Of a stretch of 64,000 nucleotides of DNA, positions 17,843 to 26,131 are shown piece after piece. The translations under genes and the position numbers were made by a program. A model generated the notes under the pieces. The model ran no database searches and was not told the DNA's origin. It saw nothing but the letters and a program-made list of their open reading frames with translations. Source of the DNA: Actinomycetes bacterium (GTDB taxonomy: Bacteria > Actinomycetota > Acidimicrobiia > Acidimicrobiales > Acidimicrobiaceae); the NCBI GenBank assembly GCA_021819725.1, contig JAKAQR010000007.1:1-64000 (forward strand). The letters run 5' to 3'. The first letter of the stretch is position 1. Each line of letters starts with the position of its first letter.

Positions 17843-19291
17843 ATGCTGGAGAGGGATGCAGCCTCGCTGATCGACTCGCGGCGTACCTATCTCGGCGAGC
17901 TCTTGCGCTTTTGGGGGTTCCTTGCTGATCTTGGTTTCAGCGATCTGAGCATTGCACTTCCCATCGAAAACCAAGAGGGTCGGCGCTCGCGCTACACCAT
18001 CGTCTCTCAGGTGCGTCCTGCCACCTCCCAGACGGCACATCCTGGGGATTTGATCGGGATGCAGTTTGACCTCACCGAAGGATCGCCAATCTATCGCTGC
18101 TTTCACCGAGGGGAGATCGTTCATGAGACGCGTTCCGATCCTCGAAGCGGACGTCACATCACCTCCTGGTTCATCCCCCTGCTCCAGGATGGCGAGGTCT
18201 TCGGCGTGATGATCCGCGACCAACTCAGCGAGCGACATCGCAACCCAGGAGAGTTGGAATCGACCTACCTGAGCCTGTTCGATCAGTTCATGGCGATGTT
18301 GATCAATGGCCGTTTCCCCTACCCGCCGAGCGAGGTCGAGGAGGCCCCCCGGGTTGGTGACGGGGTGTGCGTGCTCGATGCCCATGAACGGATTCGGTTT
18401 CTTTCACCGAACGCGCTGAGCGCGCTGCACCGGCTCGGGTGTCCAAGTGTACGGGTAGGAATGAATCTTGAGGAACTAGGGCTCCGTATTCAGGCGCTGC
18501 AGCGCGCCGACATACTTGGAGCGCCAGTCTTTGAGGAGGTTGAAAAGTCGCGCGGGGTGACGGTCACCTTCTACTGTCTCCCGCTGTATCGTGGTGACGT
18601 CGGGAATGGGTATGTACTGCTATTGCGCGATGTGACCGACCTCCGTCAACGGGATCGCCTTCTGGCCTCCAAGGATGCGACGATTCGCGAAGTGCATCAC
18701 CGCGTGAAGAATAACCTGCAGACCATCTCGAGCCTCCTCAGTCTTCAGGCTCGACGCCTCTCCAATAGTGAGGCTAAGACGGCGCTCGGCGAGGCAGAAC
18801 GCCGCATCCGGTCCATTGCTGTGGTGCATGAGTTTCTCTCGCGAGACATCTCCGAAGAGGTGGAGATCGATGAGGTGATTGAGGCGCTGATTCGGCTCGC
18901 GCGTGAGTCGAAGTTGCCAGGGCGAGAACTCGATGTGGTCCTGGAGGGTTCTGCCGAACGGATCGATGCTCAGCGAGTAACGCCGTTGGCGATCGTGCTC
19001 GCGGAGTTGATTCAGAACTCGCTTGAGCATGGCTATGGCGACGACCGCAAGGCACTCAACGTTCGGGTAGTCCTCGAACGGCACCCAAAGGATCTGTGGG
19101 TGGAGATCAGTGATGATGGCGTCGGTTTCCCGGAGGATCTCGTTGCAGCGAGCGCAAAGTCGCTCGGCCTCGCCATTGTGCGTGACCTTGTCACGACCCA
19201 GCTTGATGGTACGATCACCTTTGATCATTCACGGCGGGGTGGTGCGCTCGTTCGTCTTCGCATACCGGTGCTGACAAACTCCCGTTCCTGA
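17843..19291 (+). CDS. PdtaS-like soluble sensor histidine kinase
   Basis: This is a 482-residue kinase without membrane segments. About 1-150 is a GAF-like domain and 170-270 a PAS-like domain. A HisKA_2 dimerisation domain has the phospho-acceptor His near 285 (EVHHRVKNNLQTISSLLSLQ). A HATPase domain follows, with QNSLEHGYG as N box and ISDDGVGFP as G box. This order matches mycobacterial PdtaS, whose partner PdtaR is an ANTAR antiterminator encoded elsewhere. No response regulator is adjacent. The start lies 2 bp after the phosphatase stop, so the two are probably cotranscribed. Confidence 0.85.
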   Translation: MLERDAASLIDSRRTYLGELLRFWGFLADLGFSDLSIALPIENQEGRRSRYTIVSQVRPATSQTAHPGDLIGMQFDLTEGSPIYRCFHRGEIVHETRSDPRSGRHITSWFIPLLQDGEVFGVMIRDQLSERHRNPGELESTYLSLFDQFMAMLINGRFPYPPSEVEEAPRVGDGVCVLDAHERIRFLSPNALSALHRLGCPSVRVGMNLEELGLRIQALQRADILGAPVFEEVEKSRGVTVTFYCLPLYRGDVGNGYVLLLRDVTDLRQRDRLLASKDATIREVHHRVKNNLQTISSLLSLQARRLSNSEAKTALGEAERRIRSIAVVHEFLSRDISEEVEIDEVIEALIRLARESKLPGRELDVVLEGSAERIDAQRVTPLAIVLAELIQNSLEHGYGDDRKALNVRVVLERHPKDLWVEISDDGVGFPEDLVAASAKSLGLAIVRDLVTTQLDGTITFDHSRRGGALVRLRIPVLTNSRS

Positions 19292-19358
19292 TTCCACCAA
19301 TCTGCAAACGAGCGATAGGCTAGTACGTTGTAAGCGTTGCAGAAGGGTAGGTACACGC

Positions 19359-20120
19359 ATGAAAGTTGTGGTGTGCGTTAAGCAGATTTCCGATCCGTCG
19401 GAGCCACAGAGGATCGATCCGGCTTCGATGCGCCTGACTCGGGGTGCCAAGGCAATTTTGGACGATTCTGACGCCTATGGCGTTGAGATTGCATTGCGCC
19501 TCGCGGAGGCGGCTGGAGGTGCGGAGGTGATCCTGGTCTCAATGGCACCCAATCAGGAGGTCCAAGGGGTCAGGACCGGGCTCGCCATGGGAGCGACGAG
19601 TGCCGTCGTGATCAGCGACCCAGCACTTGCGGGTGCGGATGCGTTGACGACGGCGAAGGTGCTCGCTTCGGCGGCGCAGCGCGTCGGTGCCGATCTGGTG
19701 ATTGCGGCGACTGAGTCGACGGATGGGTATACGGGTACAGTTCCCGCTCAGATCGCTGCTCTCCTCGAATGGCCAGCGTTGACCTTTGCTAAGCAGATCG
19801 AGTTACGAGGGACGACGGTATCGATCCAGCGCCAGACCGAAGATGGTTACGACGTGGTGGAGGCAGATCTTCCTGCGGTGGTGAGTGTGACGGCAGGGGT
19901 TGTCGAACCCCGGTACCCATCCTTTAAGGGAATTATGAGTGCTAAGTCAAAGCCCGTTGAGCAGCTCACACTCGCTGATTTGGGCCTCTCGGTCGAGATC
20001 CGCGAACAGGTCGTGGCTGTCGAAGACGCAGAGGCTCGTGCTGCTGGCCAAATTGTCGAGGACGACGGGTCCGCTGAGACCGAGATTATCAATTACCTTG
20101 CTCAGATCAAAGTACTCTAA
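19359..20120 (+). CDS. etfB: Electron transfer flavoprotein beta subunit
   Basis: EtfB (253 residues) with EtfA moves electrons from acyl-CoA and other dehydrogenases to the membrane quinone pool. The start MKVVVCVKQISDP and the AMP/FAD-binding blocks DAYGVEIALRLAE and ATESTDGYTGTVPAQIA are typical. TRYPS-like EPRYPSFKGIMSAKSKP carries the recognition-loop region. AGAAGGG precedes the ATG, and a TAGGCT hexamer at 19316-19321 is a plausible -10. It is followed at 9 bp by etfA. The thiolase and crotonase genes elsewhere in the window are possible upstream partners. Confidence 0.95.
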   Translation: MKVVVCVKQISDPSEPQRIDPASMRLTRGAKAILDDSDAYGVEIALRLAEAAGGAEVILVSMAPNQEVQGVRTGLAMGATSAVVISDPALAGADALTTAKVLASAAQRVGADLVIAATESTDGYTGTVPAQIAALLEWPALTFAKQIELRGTTVSIQRQTEDGYDVVEADLPAVVSVTAGVVEPRYPSFKGIMSAKSKPVEQLTLADLGLSVEIREQVVAVEDAEARAAGQIVEDDGSAETEIINYLAQIKVL

Positions 20121-20129
20121 GGAGAAGAA

Positions 20130-21101
20130 ATGTTAACAAACTGCGTGATTCTCGCTGAGCCCCAAGGAGGGGCAGTAGCGCCGGTTGCTCTTGAGCTCGC
20201 TACCTTGGCCCGGAGCCTGTCTGAGCAGGTGACGGCGGTCATCTATGACGTCGACAGCCAGGAGGCTGCAACGACGCTTGGATTCTACGGGGTCACCGCG
20301 ATCATCTCACTTGGATCCACCGACTCGCATCTGCCTGGCGTCCCTGTCGCTGATGCGATGCGTGAGGTGGTCAGCAGCGTGGGCGCCCAGGCGGTTTTGG
20401 TCGCTCAATCGTACACGGGACGAGACGTCCTCGCCCGGCTTTCGGTCCTGCTCGACGCTCCGGTGCTCACGAACGCGGTGATGGTCCGGGAGGTCGATGG
20501 TGCTATCGTCGCAGATAACCTGGTCTTCGGTGGTGAAAAGGTGGTCTCATCGAAGATCACTGCTCCGGTCCAGTTGCTAGCGATTCGCCCCAAGAGTATC
20601 GCCAGCGAGGCAGCTGCGGTGCCAGCTAATCCAGCCGTCACCGATGGATCGGTCAGCTCGAATACCCAGGCAGACCGAGCCGTGATCGTGTCGAGCCATG
20701 TGGAGGAGCGACAGGGACCGAAGCTGGACGAAGCCGAGGTAGTGGTCTCCGGTGGTAGAGGGCTTGGAAGCGCGGAGAACTACCGCTACGTGGAGGAGCT
20801 AGCGGGATTGTTGCATGGAGCGACTGGAGCCTCTCGTGCGATCGTGGACGCGGGCTGGGTTCCCTATGCCTATCAGGTAGGACAGACCGGCAAGACGGTG
20901 AAGCCCAACCTCTATCTTGCCATCGGTATCTCAGGCGCGACCCAGCATATGGTCGGCATGAAGGGGGCAAAAAACATCATCGCTATCAACAAGGATAAGG
21001 ACGCTCCTATCCTCCAGATCGCCGATCTTGGCGTGGTCGGTGATGCGCAGAAGTTGTTGCCGCGACTGATCGAAGCGATTCGCCAAAGGGTTGGCGCCTA
21101 A
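20130..21101 (+). CDS. etfA: Electron transfer flavoprotein alpha subunit
   Basis: EtfA binds the FAD of the heterodimer. The C-terminal FAD domain is clear: [14 protein letters not shown] at about 206-219, [29 protein letters not shown] near 246-274, and INKDKDAPI near 291-299. The 323 residues match the family. AAGGAG lies 6 nt before the ATG in the 9-bp gap after etfB, so the two are cotranscribed. Confidence 0.95.
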   Translation: MLTNCVILAEPQGGAVAPVALELATLARSLSEQVTAVIYDVDSQEAATTLGFYGVTAIISLGSTDSHLPGVPVADAMREVVSSVGAQAVLVAQSYTGRDVLARLSVLLDAPVLTNAVMVREVDGAIVADNLVFGGEKVVSSKITAPVQLLAIRPKSIASEAAAVPANPAVTDGSVSSNTQADRAVIVSSHVEERQGPKLDEAEVVVSGGRGLGSAENYRYVEELAGLLHGATGASRAIVDAGWVPYAYQVGQTGKTVKPNLYLAIGISGATQHMVGMKGAKNIIAINKDKDAPILQIADLGVVGDAQKLLPRLIEAIRQRVGA

Positions 21102-21201
21102 CACAGAAGATCGGCCGCCATCGGAGTTTTCGAAGAGCGTGTCCGACAGAGTCGGTGAAATGATGATAGGATCGCAACAGCAACGAAGACAAGGAGTTGT
21201 G

Positions 21202-21525
21202 ATGATCGTATCGACCACGTGTGAGCTGCCCGGCTATCGTATCGATCGGGTGGTTGGACCAGTTTTTGGTCTGACTGTCCGATCGAGGAATGCCTTTTCC
21301 CAGGCTGGCGCGGGACTCAAGGCAATGTTTGGTGGTGAACTCAAAGGCATGACAAAGAACCTTGAGGACTCACGAGCGCAGGTTATTGAGCGGATGCAGG
21401 AAAGGGCTACAGAACTCGGAGCGAATGCTGTGGTTGCCTTCCGATTCGATACCTCGGAGATGGGTGGTGATTGGACGGAGATCTGCGCCTACGGCACGGC
21501 CGTCGTCGCAACGCCGGTGGGGTAA
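21202..21525 (+). CDS. YbjQ/UPF0145 family protein
   Basis: A 107-residue protein with the YbjQ pattern: MIVSTTCELPGYRID at the start, VRSRNAFSQAGAGLKAMFGGEL in the middle, then RAQVIERMQERATELGANAVVAFRFDTS. The family folds as a pentameric dodecin-like ring and is annotated as a putative heavy-metal-binding domain, but no function is proven. The ATG at 21202 has AAGGAG 6 nt upstream; earlier in-frame codons overlap etfA and were rejected. It is probably monocistronic after the etf operon. Confidence 0.88.
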   Translation: MIVSTTCELPGYRIDRVVGPVFGLTVRSRNAFSQAGAGLKAMFGGELKGMTKNLEDSRAQVIERMQERATELGANAVVAFRFDTSEMGGDWTEICAYGTAVVATPVG

Positions 21526-21636
21526 CCGAAACCTGCCGGTCCGGCGCCGGTGAGATGATGCCCGCGTCGTTCGGAGGGGTCGATGGATGGGATCGCTCAT
21601 GAAATGACCTCACCGCTTTCAGACCAGTGGCTGCTT

Positions 21637-22359
21637 TCAGATCAGCGGCCATGGGTAGGGCCGTTCGTCGACGTCGAGATCGATGAGTGCGCGCATCGAT
21701 GCCACCACGCGCAGCCGATGCACCAGCGTTCTTCGCTCGCGCTGGCTGAGCAGCTGGGTGAACTCGGGGTTCAAATCGTCTGCTGTATGGGTCATGGCGT
21801 CGAGTAGTTCCTGGGGGATTGGAGCGCCACCAAACTCCCAAATCACCGTCCGCAGCTTTGGCTCGGCGTGGAAACAGAGGGCGTTGTCGATGCCCCAGAG
21901 GTGTCGACCTTGATCGAGTAGAAGATGGCCGGCCTTGCGATCAGCGTTGTTAGCGACGAGGTCAAAGGCGGCGACCTCGATGAACCGATCACGCAGGTCA
22001 GGCTCGTCGTAGAGCTCAAAGTAGTGCAGGTCAAAGTCGGCATCGATGAAACTCTGCAGCGATCCTCTCCCGAGTGGAAGGTCATCGCGGATGACGATCG
22101 GTGGAATGAAATCGAGCCCGAGCTGGCGAGCGAGCACATAACTCGCTCGTTCTCGTCGAAAAAGCCCAGCGGTGAAGTCCCACAGCGGTCGCTCTAGGGA
22201 TGCAGGTTTGTAGACCCCAAGGTGGCCGCTCTCGAGTTCGACGAGGAGCGCTCCATTCGAACTCGCCTCGATTCTTCCGAGGATGGTTACCTCGCCGGTT
22301 GTGAGTTCTGCTTCGGTTGCTAGAGGCTCGGAGCTCGGTGGCCGTTGGTTCTCGGGCAT
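21637..22359 (-). CDS. SCO1664 family protein (PI3/4-kinase-like fold)
   Basis: A 240-residue protein of the actinobacterial SCO1664 family, distantly related to phosphatidylinositol 3/4-kinase-like domains. Visible kinase-like features are GVYKPASLERPLWDF (a Lys in the GxYKP strand), FDLVANNADRKAGHLLLD (catalytic-loop-like NNADRK) and WGIDNALCFH (metal-binding D). The ATG at 22357-22359 has AAGGAC about 6 nt upstream. The longer frame overlapping the DUF3090 gene is Arg-rich shadow sequence. It is the last gene of a minus-strand set and overlaps DUF3090 by 40 bp. Its biological role is unknown. Confidence 0.82.
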   Translation of the reverse strand: MPENQRPPSSEPLATEAELTTGEVTILGRIEASSNGALLVELESGHLGVYKPASLERPLWDFTAGLFRRERASYVLARQLGLDFIPPIVIRDDLPLGRGSLQSFIDADFDLHYFELYDEPDLRDRFIEVAAFDLVANNADRKAGHLLLDQGRHLWGIDNALCFHAEPKLRTVIWEFGGAPIPQELLDAMTHTADDLNPEFTQLLSQRERRTLVHRLRVVASMRALIDLDVDERPYPWPLI

Positions 22360-22817
22360 GCGTGTCCTTGTGGATCGAGTGGGTAACCGCACAGTGGACA
22401 TGGTGGGCGTCCCTGCTCCACCAGCCTGGTGGCGGTGATCGCGAACTGTGCCGCTTGTTCTCGGGTGATGATGAAACGTGCCGACGCGGACTCGGCGCCT
22501 TCGGCGGCGAGCTCTTGGAGCTCGATCTCGATCAGCTCGGTGGTTGCATCGACCTCGATCTCGATGGAACCGACGGCCCACGCTGGGGTCAGGTCGCCAA
22601 GGAGTGACTGGTCACCACTGAGTTCGTGGGGACGCGAGAGCTCCTCCAGCGCGGTAGTGAGCCCTTGAACGAGCGCGAGTACCTGCGTCTTCTCGACCTT
22701 GACTGTTAGCAGAAAGAGGCCCGAGCCGACCTGCAGGAGGAAGACGCGATGGCCGGGCTCACCTTGGGTTCCCACCGTGAAGTGGGTCACTGAACCAAAA
22801 TCGATCAATTCGCTCAA
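22320..22817 (-). CDS. DUF3090 family protein
   Basis: A 165-residue protein of the actinobacterial DUF3090 family. Residues 1-140 form a beta-rich domain (IDFGSVTHFTVGTQGEPGHRVFLLQV). The C-terminus holds a small zinc-ribbon-like motif CPLCGYPLDPQGHACP. This family is regularly linked to the MSMEG_4193 phosphatase and SCO1664 genes, and the same order is seen here. The function is not known. It overlaps both neighbours, so the three products are probably made together. Confidence 0.85.
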   Translation of the reverse strand: MSELIDFGSVTHFTVGTQGEPGHRVFLLQVGSGLFLLTVKVEKTQVLALVQGLTTALEELSRPHELSGDQSLLGDLTPAWAVGSIEIEVDATTELIEIELQELAAEGAESASARFIITREQAAQFAITATRLVEQGRPPCPLCGYPLDPQGHACPRTNGHRAPSL

Positions 22818-23443
22818 ACTGGTGCTCCTCCAATCATCACTCCGGTGTTGAGAGAGTCCAAGTTTATGCCCGACTCCCCGATAACAATGACCGTCATCGA
22901 TGCGGTAGCGACGGAGATGCGATGCATCTGGTCGAGATGCATGCCCAGAGCTTCGGTGGCAAGGATCTTGATGGGATCGGCATGGGTGAATCCAACCACG
23001 GTCTCTCCGCTGTGCTGGCGGCGAATCTCGTTCACGAGATCGAGCATACGGTCGAGGACCTCCCGGATAGACTCGCCGCCGGGGAAGCGAAAGTTCCCAG
23101 CTTGAGCCATGAGGTCACGCCAGGCGGGTTTGCGGTAGAGTTTGGTCAACGTCGCTCCCGTCCACTCGCCGAAGTCACATTCGATCAGCCGTTCCTCGAC
23201 GACGAGTGGTTGGTCGAGGTGTCTGATCAGTGGTTCCGCCGTCTCGCGAGCTCGTTCGAGTGGTGATGCGAGAACGACATCAACCGCCCCGTACCTTGGG
23301 CCGAGTTGCTCGCTGACCGCGTTGGCCTGTTGGAGGCCATGTGTGGATAGGTGGAGACCCTCGGCCCTGCCGGGGAGGATTTTGCCGGTGGTCGGAGTGG
23401 TGCCGTGGCGGACCAGAATGAGTCGAGTGGGGGTGGTAGCCAG
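22814..23443 (-). CDS. Histidine phosphatase, MSMEG_4193 type, probable CTG start
   Basis: This is a histidine phosphatase (phosphoglycerate-mutase fold) of about 209 residues. The catalytic RHG is in LILVRHGTTPTTG near the N-terminus, the ASPLERARETAEP block follows, CDFGEWTG comes in mid-protein, and VGFTHADPIK holds the second catalytic His. The frame has no ATG, GTG or TTG before the RHG motif. After the upstream stop the only reasonable initiator is CTG complementary to 23441-23443, giving MATTPTRLILVRHG. A TTG start at 23149 would remove the active site. The gene starts 5 bp after the thiolase stop and overlaps DUF3090 by four bases. Confidence 0.8.
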   Translation of the reverse strand: MATTPTRLILVRHGTTPTTGKILPGRAEGLHLSTHGLQQANAVSEQLGPRYGAVDVVLASPLERARETAEPLIRHLDQPLVVEERLIECDFGEWTGATLTKLYRKPAWRDLMAQAGNFRFPGGESIREVLDRMLDLVNEIRRQHSGETVVGFTHADPIKILATEALGMHLDQMHRISVATASMTVIVIGESGINLDSLNTGVMIGGAPV

Positions 23444-23447
23444 GTTC

Positions 23448-24611
23448 CTAGAGCCTTTCGACGATCATTGCCATGCCCTGCCCGCCCCCAACGCACATGG
23501 TCTCAAGGCCATAGCGGCCCTTCGTGCTGGCGAGACCATTCAGCAGGGTCGTCATGATGCGAGCACCGGTCATGCCGAATGGGTGACCTAGCGCGATCGC
23601 CCCACCGTGTGGATTGAGTTGATCCTCAATCGAGATGTGGGTCTCGCGCGCCACCGGTAGCACCTGAGCGGCGAAGGCCTCGTTCAATTCGACGATGTCC
23701 ATCTGCTCGATGGTGAGACCGGTGAGCGCGAGGACTTTTTTGATCGCCTCGATAGGCCCAACGCCCATGATCTCTGGTGCGATTCCGGTTACCGCACTCC
23801 CAACGATGCGAGCAAGCGGAGTGAGCCCGAGCTCATTGGCGAGTCGGTCTGACATCACCACCACGCCGGCGGCACCGTCGTTGAGAGGACACGAGTTGCC
23901 CGCAGTGACGGTTCCCTCTGGCAAGAAGACGGGCTTGAGTTCGGCGAGTTTTTCGATGGTGGTATTCGGACGAGGGCCATCGTCCTGGCTGATCACGCTC
24001 TGATCCGCTCGCGTGACTGGCAGGATCTCTCTTGCGAAAAAGCCGGAGTTGATGGCGGCACTCGCGCGATCCTGAGAGAGCTTTGCGTACGCATCCATCG
24101 CCTCGCGAGTGACTCCAAACTGCTTTGCAACGTTCTCGGCGGTGAGGCCCATGGGGATGTACATCTCGTCGATGTAGTCGGCGCGGGTCGTATCGGTAAA
24201 GCGCGGGTTCATGTCCTCGGGATCGAACCCTTTGAGTGAACACCGGGTCGTGCTCTCGACACCGCCGGCGACAAAAACGTCTCCCTCCCCGGCTTTGATC
24301 GCATGGAAGGCCATTCGGATCGCCTGGAGCGAGGAGGCACAGAAACGGTTGACGGTGGTTCCTGGCACGCTCTCAGGGAGACCTCCAAGCCCGGCGACGT
24401 TGCGCCCGAGGTTCATGCTCTGTTCCCCGTGCTGGAGAGCGGCGCCCCAGATCACGTCGTCGACGCGACTCGGATCAAGTGATGGCAGTCTCCGCATCAG
24501 CTCGGCGATCACGAGACCCGAGAGGTCATCGGGTCGTTCGTTGATCAACGAACCTTTAAAGGCCCGGCCAATAGGGGTACGCACAGCGGCAACAATGACG
24601 GCTTCGGACAT
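23448..24611 (-). CDS. Thiolase (acetyl-CoA acetyltransferase)
   Basis: This 387-residue thiolase condenses or cleaves acyl-CoA. The nucleophile is in VNRFCASSLQAI (about Cys89), with His in HPFGMTGARI and the second Cys in ETMCVGGGQGMAMI. All three active-site blocks are intact. It may serve beta-oxidation with the ETF and the crotonase-like enzyme, which is an inference. AAGGAG lies 8 nt before the ATG. A palindrome at 24653-24664 upstream may be the operator. The phosphatase gene follows after only 5 bp. Confidence 0.93.
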   Translation of the reverse strand: MSEAVIVAAVRTPIGRAFKGSLINERPDDLSGLVIAELMRRLPSLDPSRVDDVIWGAALQHGEQSMNLGRNVAGLGGLPESVPGTTVNRFCASSLQAIRMAFHAIKAGEGDVFVAGGVESTTRCSLKGFDPEDMNPRFTDTTRADYIDEMYIPMGLTAENVAKQFGVTREAMDAYAKLSQDRASAAINSGFFAREILPVTRADQSVISQDDGPRPNTTIEKLAELKPVFLPEGTVTAGNSCPLNDGAAGVVVMSDRLANELGLTPLARIVGSAVTGIAPEIMGVGPIEAIKKVLALTGLTIEQMDIVELNEAFAAQVLPVARETHISIEDQLNPHGGAIALGHPFGMTGARIMTTLLNGLASTKGRYGLETMCVGGGQGMAMIVERL

Positions 24612-24652
24612 TTTCGATTCTCCTTTGTGTAATTTCTTTGACGTACAAAGCT

Positions 24653-24664
24653 AGGTAGCTACCT
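24653..24664. promoter_or_regulatory. 12-bp palindrome upstream of thiolase operon
   Basis: AGGTAGCTACCT is a perfect 12-bp palindrome about 42 bp before the thiolase ATG. A second imperfect repeat CTTTG-N5-CAAAG lies between it and the start. It is a candidate operator for a TetR- or GntR-type regulator. Confidence 0.4.
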
Positions 24665-24726
24665 CCAAAGTGACCCCAATGTAGCAAAGCGTGACTGTCG
24701 TAGTCATCGTCATCGGCGTCGTGGAG

Positions 24727-25215
24727 CTAGCGTGATGGGGCCATCGCCTCGCAGAGGCGCAGGATGCGTGTGGCATGCCCGGTGGCCTTGACCGCATAGA
24801 GGGCATGAGCGATCGTGAGATCTGGGTTGAGGATGAAGGTGGATCGAATGACGCCAACGACTTTGCGACCGTAGTTCATCTTTTCTCCGTAGGCACCCCA
24901 AGCGGCCATGACACCCTTGCTGGGGTCAGAGAGAAGATCGAACCCCAGATGAAAGCGTTCAGCAAAGTTCAAGTGACTCTCGACGGTGTCGGGAGAGATG
25001 CCGACGAGCTCAATGTTGAGCTCCCTCAGCCGATCACCCATCTCATTGAGGTCGGTTGCCTCAAGGGTACATCCGGGCGTCATGTCCTTGGGGTAGAAGT
25101 AGACGATACTGACCTTGCCAGCGAGTGACTCAAGGCATCGCTGTGTTGAGTACTGGTTTGGTAGACAAAATGACGGTGCCTTGTCGCCCGAGGCAAGTCT
25201 CACGGAGTCGGTCAT
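24727..25215 (-). CDS. bcp: Peroxiredoxin, Bcp/PrxQ type
   Basis: This is a thiol peroxidase of 162 residues with the AhpC/TSA fold. The peroxidatic cysteine is in YPKDMTPGCTLEA (about Cys49). The resolving Cys five residues later, found in E. coli Bcp, is missing (CTLEAT). Other cysteines at about 17 and 27 or one near the C-terminus (RLCEAM) could serve instead. It detoxifies hydroperoxides in the cytoplasm. TAGCCT lies 6 nt before the ATG, and the GGAGGA box directly abuts the start, an odd spacing that fits a leaderless message better. It is monocistronic. Confidence 0.9.
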   Translation of the reverse strand: MTDSVRLASGDKAPSFCLPNQYSTQRCLESLAGKVSIVYFYPKDMTPGCTLEATDLNEMGDRLRELNIELVGISPDTVESHLNFAERFHLGFDLLSDPSKGVMAAWGAYGEKMNYGRKVVGVIRSTFILNPDLTIAHALYAVKATGHATRILRLCEAMAPSR

Positions 25216-25221
25216 TCCTCC

Positions 25222-25227
25222 AGGCTA
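25222..25227 (-). promoter_or_regulatory. Predicted -10 element TAGCCT before the peroxiredoxin
   Basis: TAGCCT on the minus strand is 6 nt from the start codon. The intervening GGAGGA touches the ATG and would be too close to act as a normal ribosome-binding site. Confidence 0.35.
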
Positions 25228-25361
25228 GCGCATATCGAGCCACTCCGGTAGTCGGGGACCGGGTGTGGTGATGCGTCCCGCAATCTGGTGACCGAGATGA
25301 GCCATGTGGACCGGCCGCGATGCTCGGAGCCGTACTTGGTCCATCGTTCGTCAGAATCTGT

Positions 25362-25367
25362 TATACT
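25362..25367 (+). promoter_or_regulatory. Extended -10 TGTTATACT, leaderless start
   Basis: TATACT preceded by TGT forms an extended -10 element. It lies 7 nt before the ATG at 25375, so the message would begin at the A of the start codon. Confidence 0.6.
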
Positions 25368-25374
25368 CGCGGGC

Positions 25375-25893
25375 ATGGTCTTCGTCTCCTGGATCAGCGG
25401 CATGGTGATGGTGGGGCTCGCCGTCGCTGTGATCCTGGGCATCGATAATCGTCGTAAGAGAACGAGCTATGCCCAAGTTTTGCGCGAGTATCCCCCCGCT
25501 CAACAACGTCGATGGCGCAAAACGGTGAAGCAACTGCATCGCCAGGGTGTTCTCGATGCAGCACCGCTGCCGCAGCCAGGGTTGACGATCGATGAAGTGC
25601 CGACGACCTTTCTCCTCGCGGAGAAGATGCGACTGGAGTCTTTGCGGCGAATGCAGCCGGTGATGATGGTCGTCCTTGGGGTCGAAATGCTAGGCCTCAT
25701 GCTGGTAGTGTCTGGATCCAATGGCGACCGAACGCTAGCGATCGTCGGCCCGCTCATGGGCTTGTCGTTCTCCTGTCTTTGGGCGCTATGGCGGTGGCAT
25801 CAGTTGCGCCGCACCTCTCCGGGGGTCGCGAGAGGAAGAGTGCCAAGGCTGATCAGATCCTACGAGTATGCGCTTGCGTTGCGCAACAGATGA
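25375..25893 (+). CDS. Membrane protein of unknown function
   Basis: I do not recognise this 172-residue protein. An N-terminal hydrophobic segment (about 2-23) is followed by a basic cytoplasmic stretch (NRRKRTSYAQVLREYPPAQQRRWRKTVKQLHRQ). Two further hydrophobic segments lie at about 97-112 and 120-137, and the tail is Arg-rich. The start was chosen because an extended -10 TATACT ends 7 nt upstream; the longer frame begins inside or before that promoter. Genes on both sides have separate promoters. Confidence 0.65.
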   Translation: MVFVSWISGMVMVGLAVAVILGIDNRRKRTSYAQVLREYPPAQQRRWRKTVKQLHRQGVLDAAPLPQPGLTIDEVPTTFLLAEKMRLESLRRMQPVMMVVLGVEMLGLMLVVSGSNGDRTLAIVGPLMGLSFSCLWALWRWHQLRRTSPGVARGRVPRLIRSYEYALALRNR

Positions 25894-26063
25894 GTGCGTA
25901 TCGAGGGCGTGACACGATGACGGCAGGCGGCCGCGCGAGCTGCATGGGTGTCGGGAGTCTGTTCACCGCGTAACAGGCGTGATGGTGAGTAGCTGACCTC
26001 GCGCGGGCGCGTCTACTTTTTTCTTCCACACCAGCAAGTGCCTTCGTCGGGGGCTCTGTGGGG

Positions 26064-26105
26064 AGCCTACCTCGATCAGGGGAGTCTCCACCCTGGAGGT
26101 AGGCT
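26064..26105. promoter_or_regulatory. Large two-part inverted repeat before PIG-L gene
   Basis: AGCCTACCTC and GAGGTAGGCT form a perfect 10-bp inverted repeat. Inside it, after a 3-nt bulge on one side, CAGGG pairs with CCCTG around a 9-nt loop. The right arm contains TAGGCT, which itself looks like a -10 hexamer. No T-run follows, so this is more likely an operator or a 5' leader structure than a terminator. The rest of the 238-bp gap (25894-26131) shows nothing recognisable. Confidence 0.45.
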
Positions 26106-26131
26106 AGAGGGAGAACAAACGGAGGTTATCT

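Noticed and set aside
22360..22581. N-terminal extension of the SCO1664-family gene
   Set aside because: It overlaps the DUF3090 gene and is a run of Arg/His residues. The ATG at 22359 has a ribosome-binding site.
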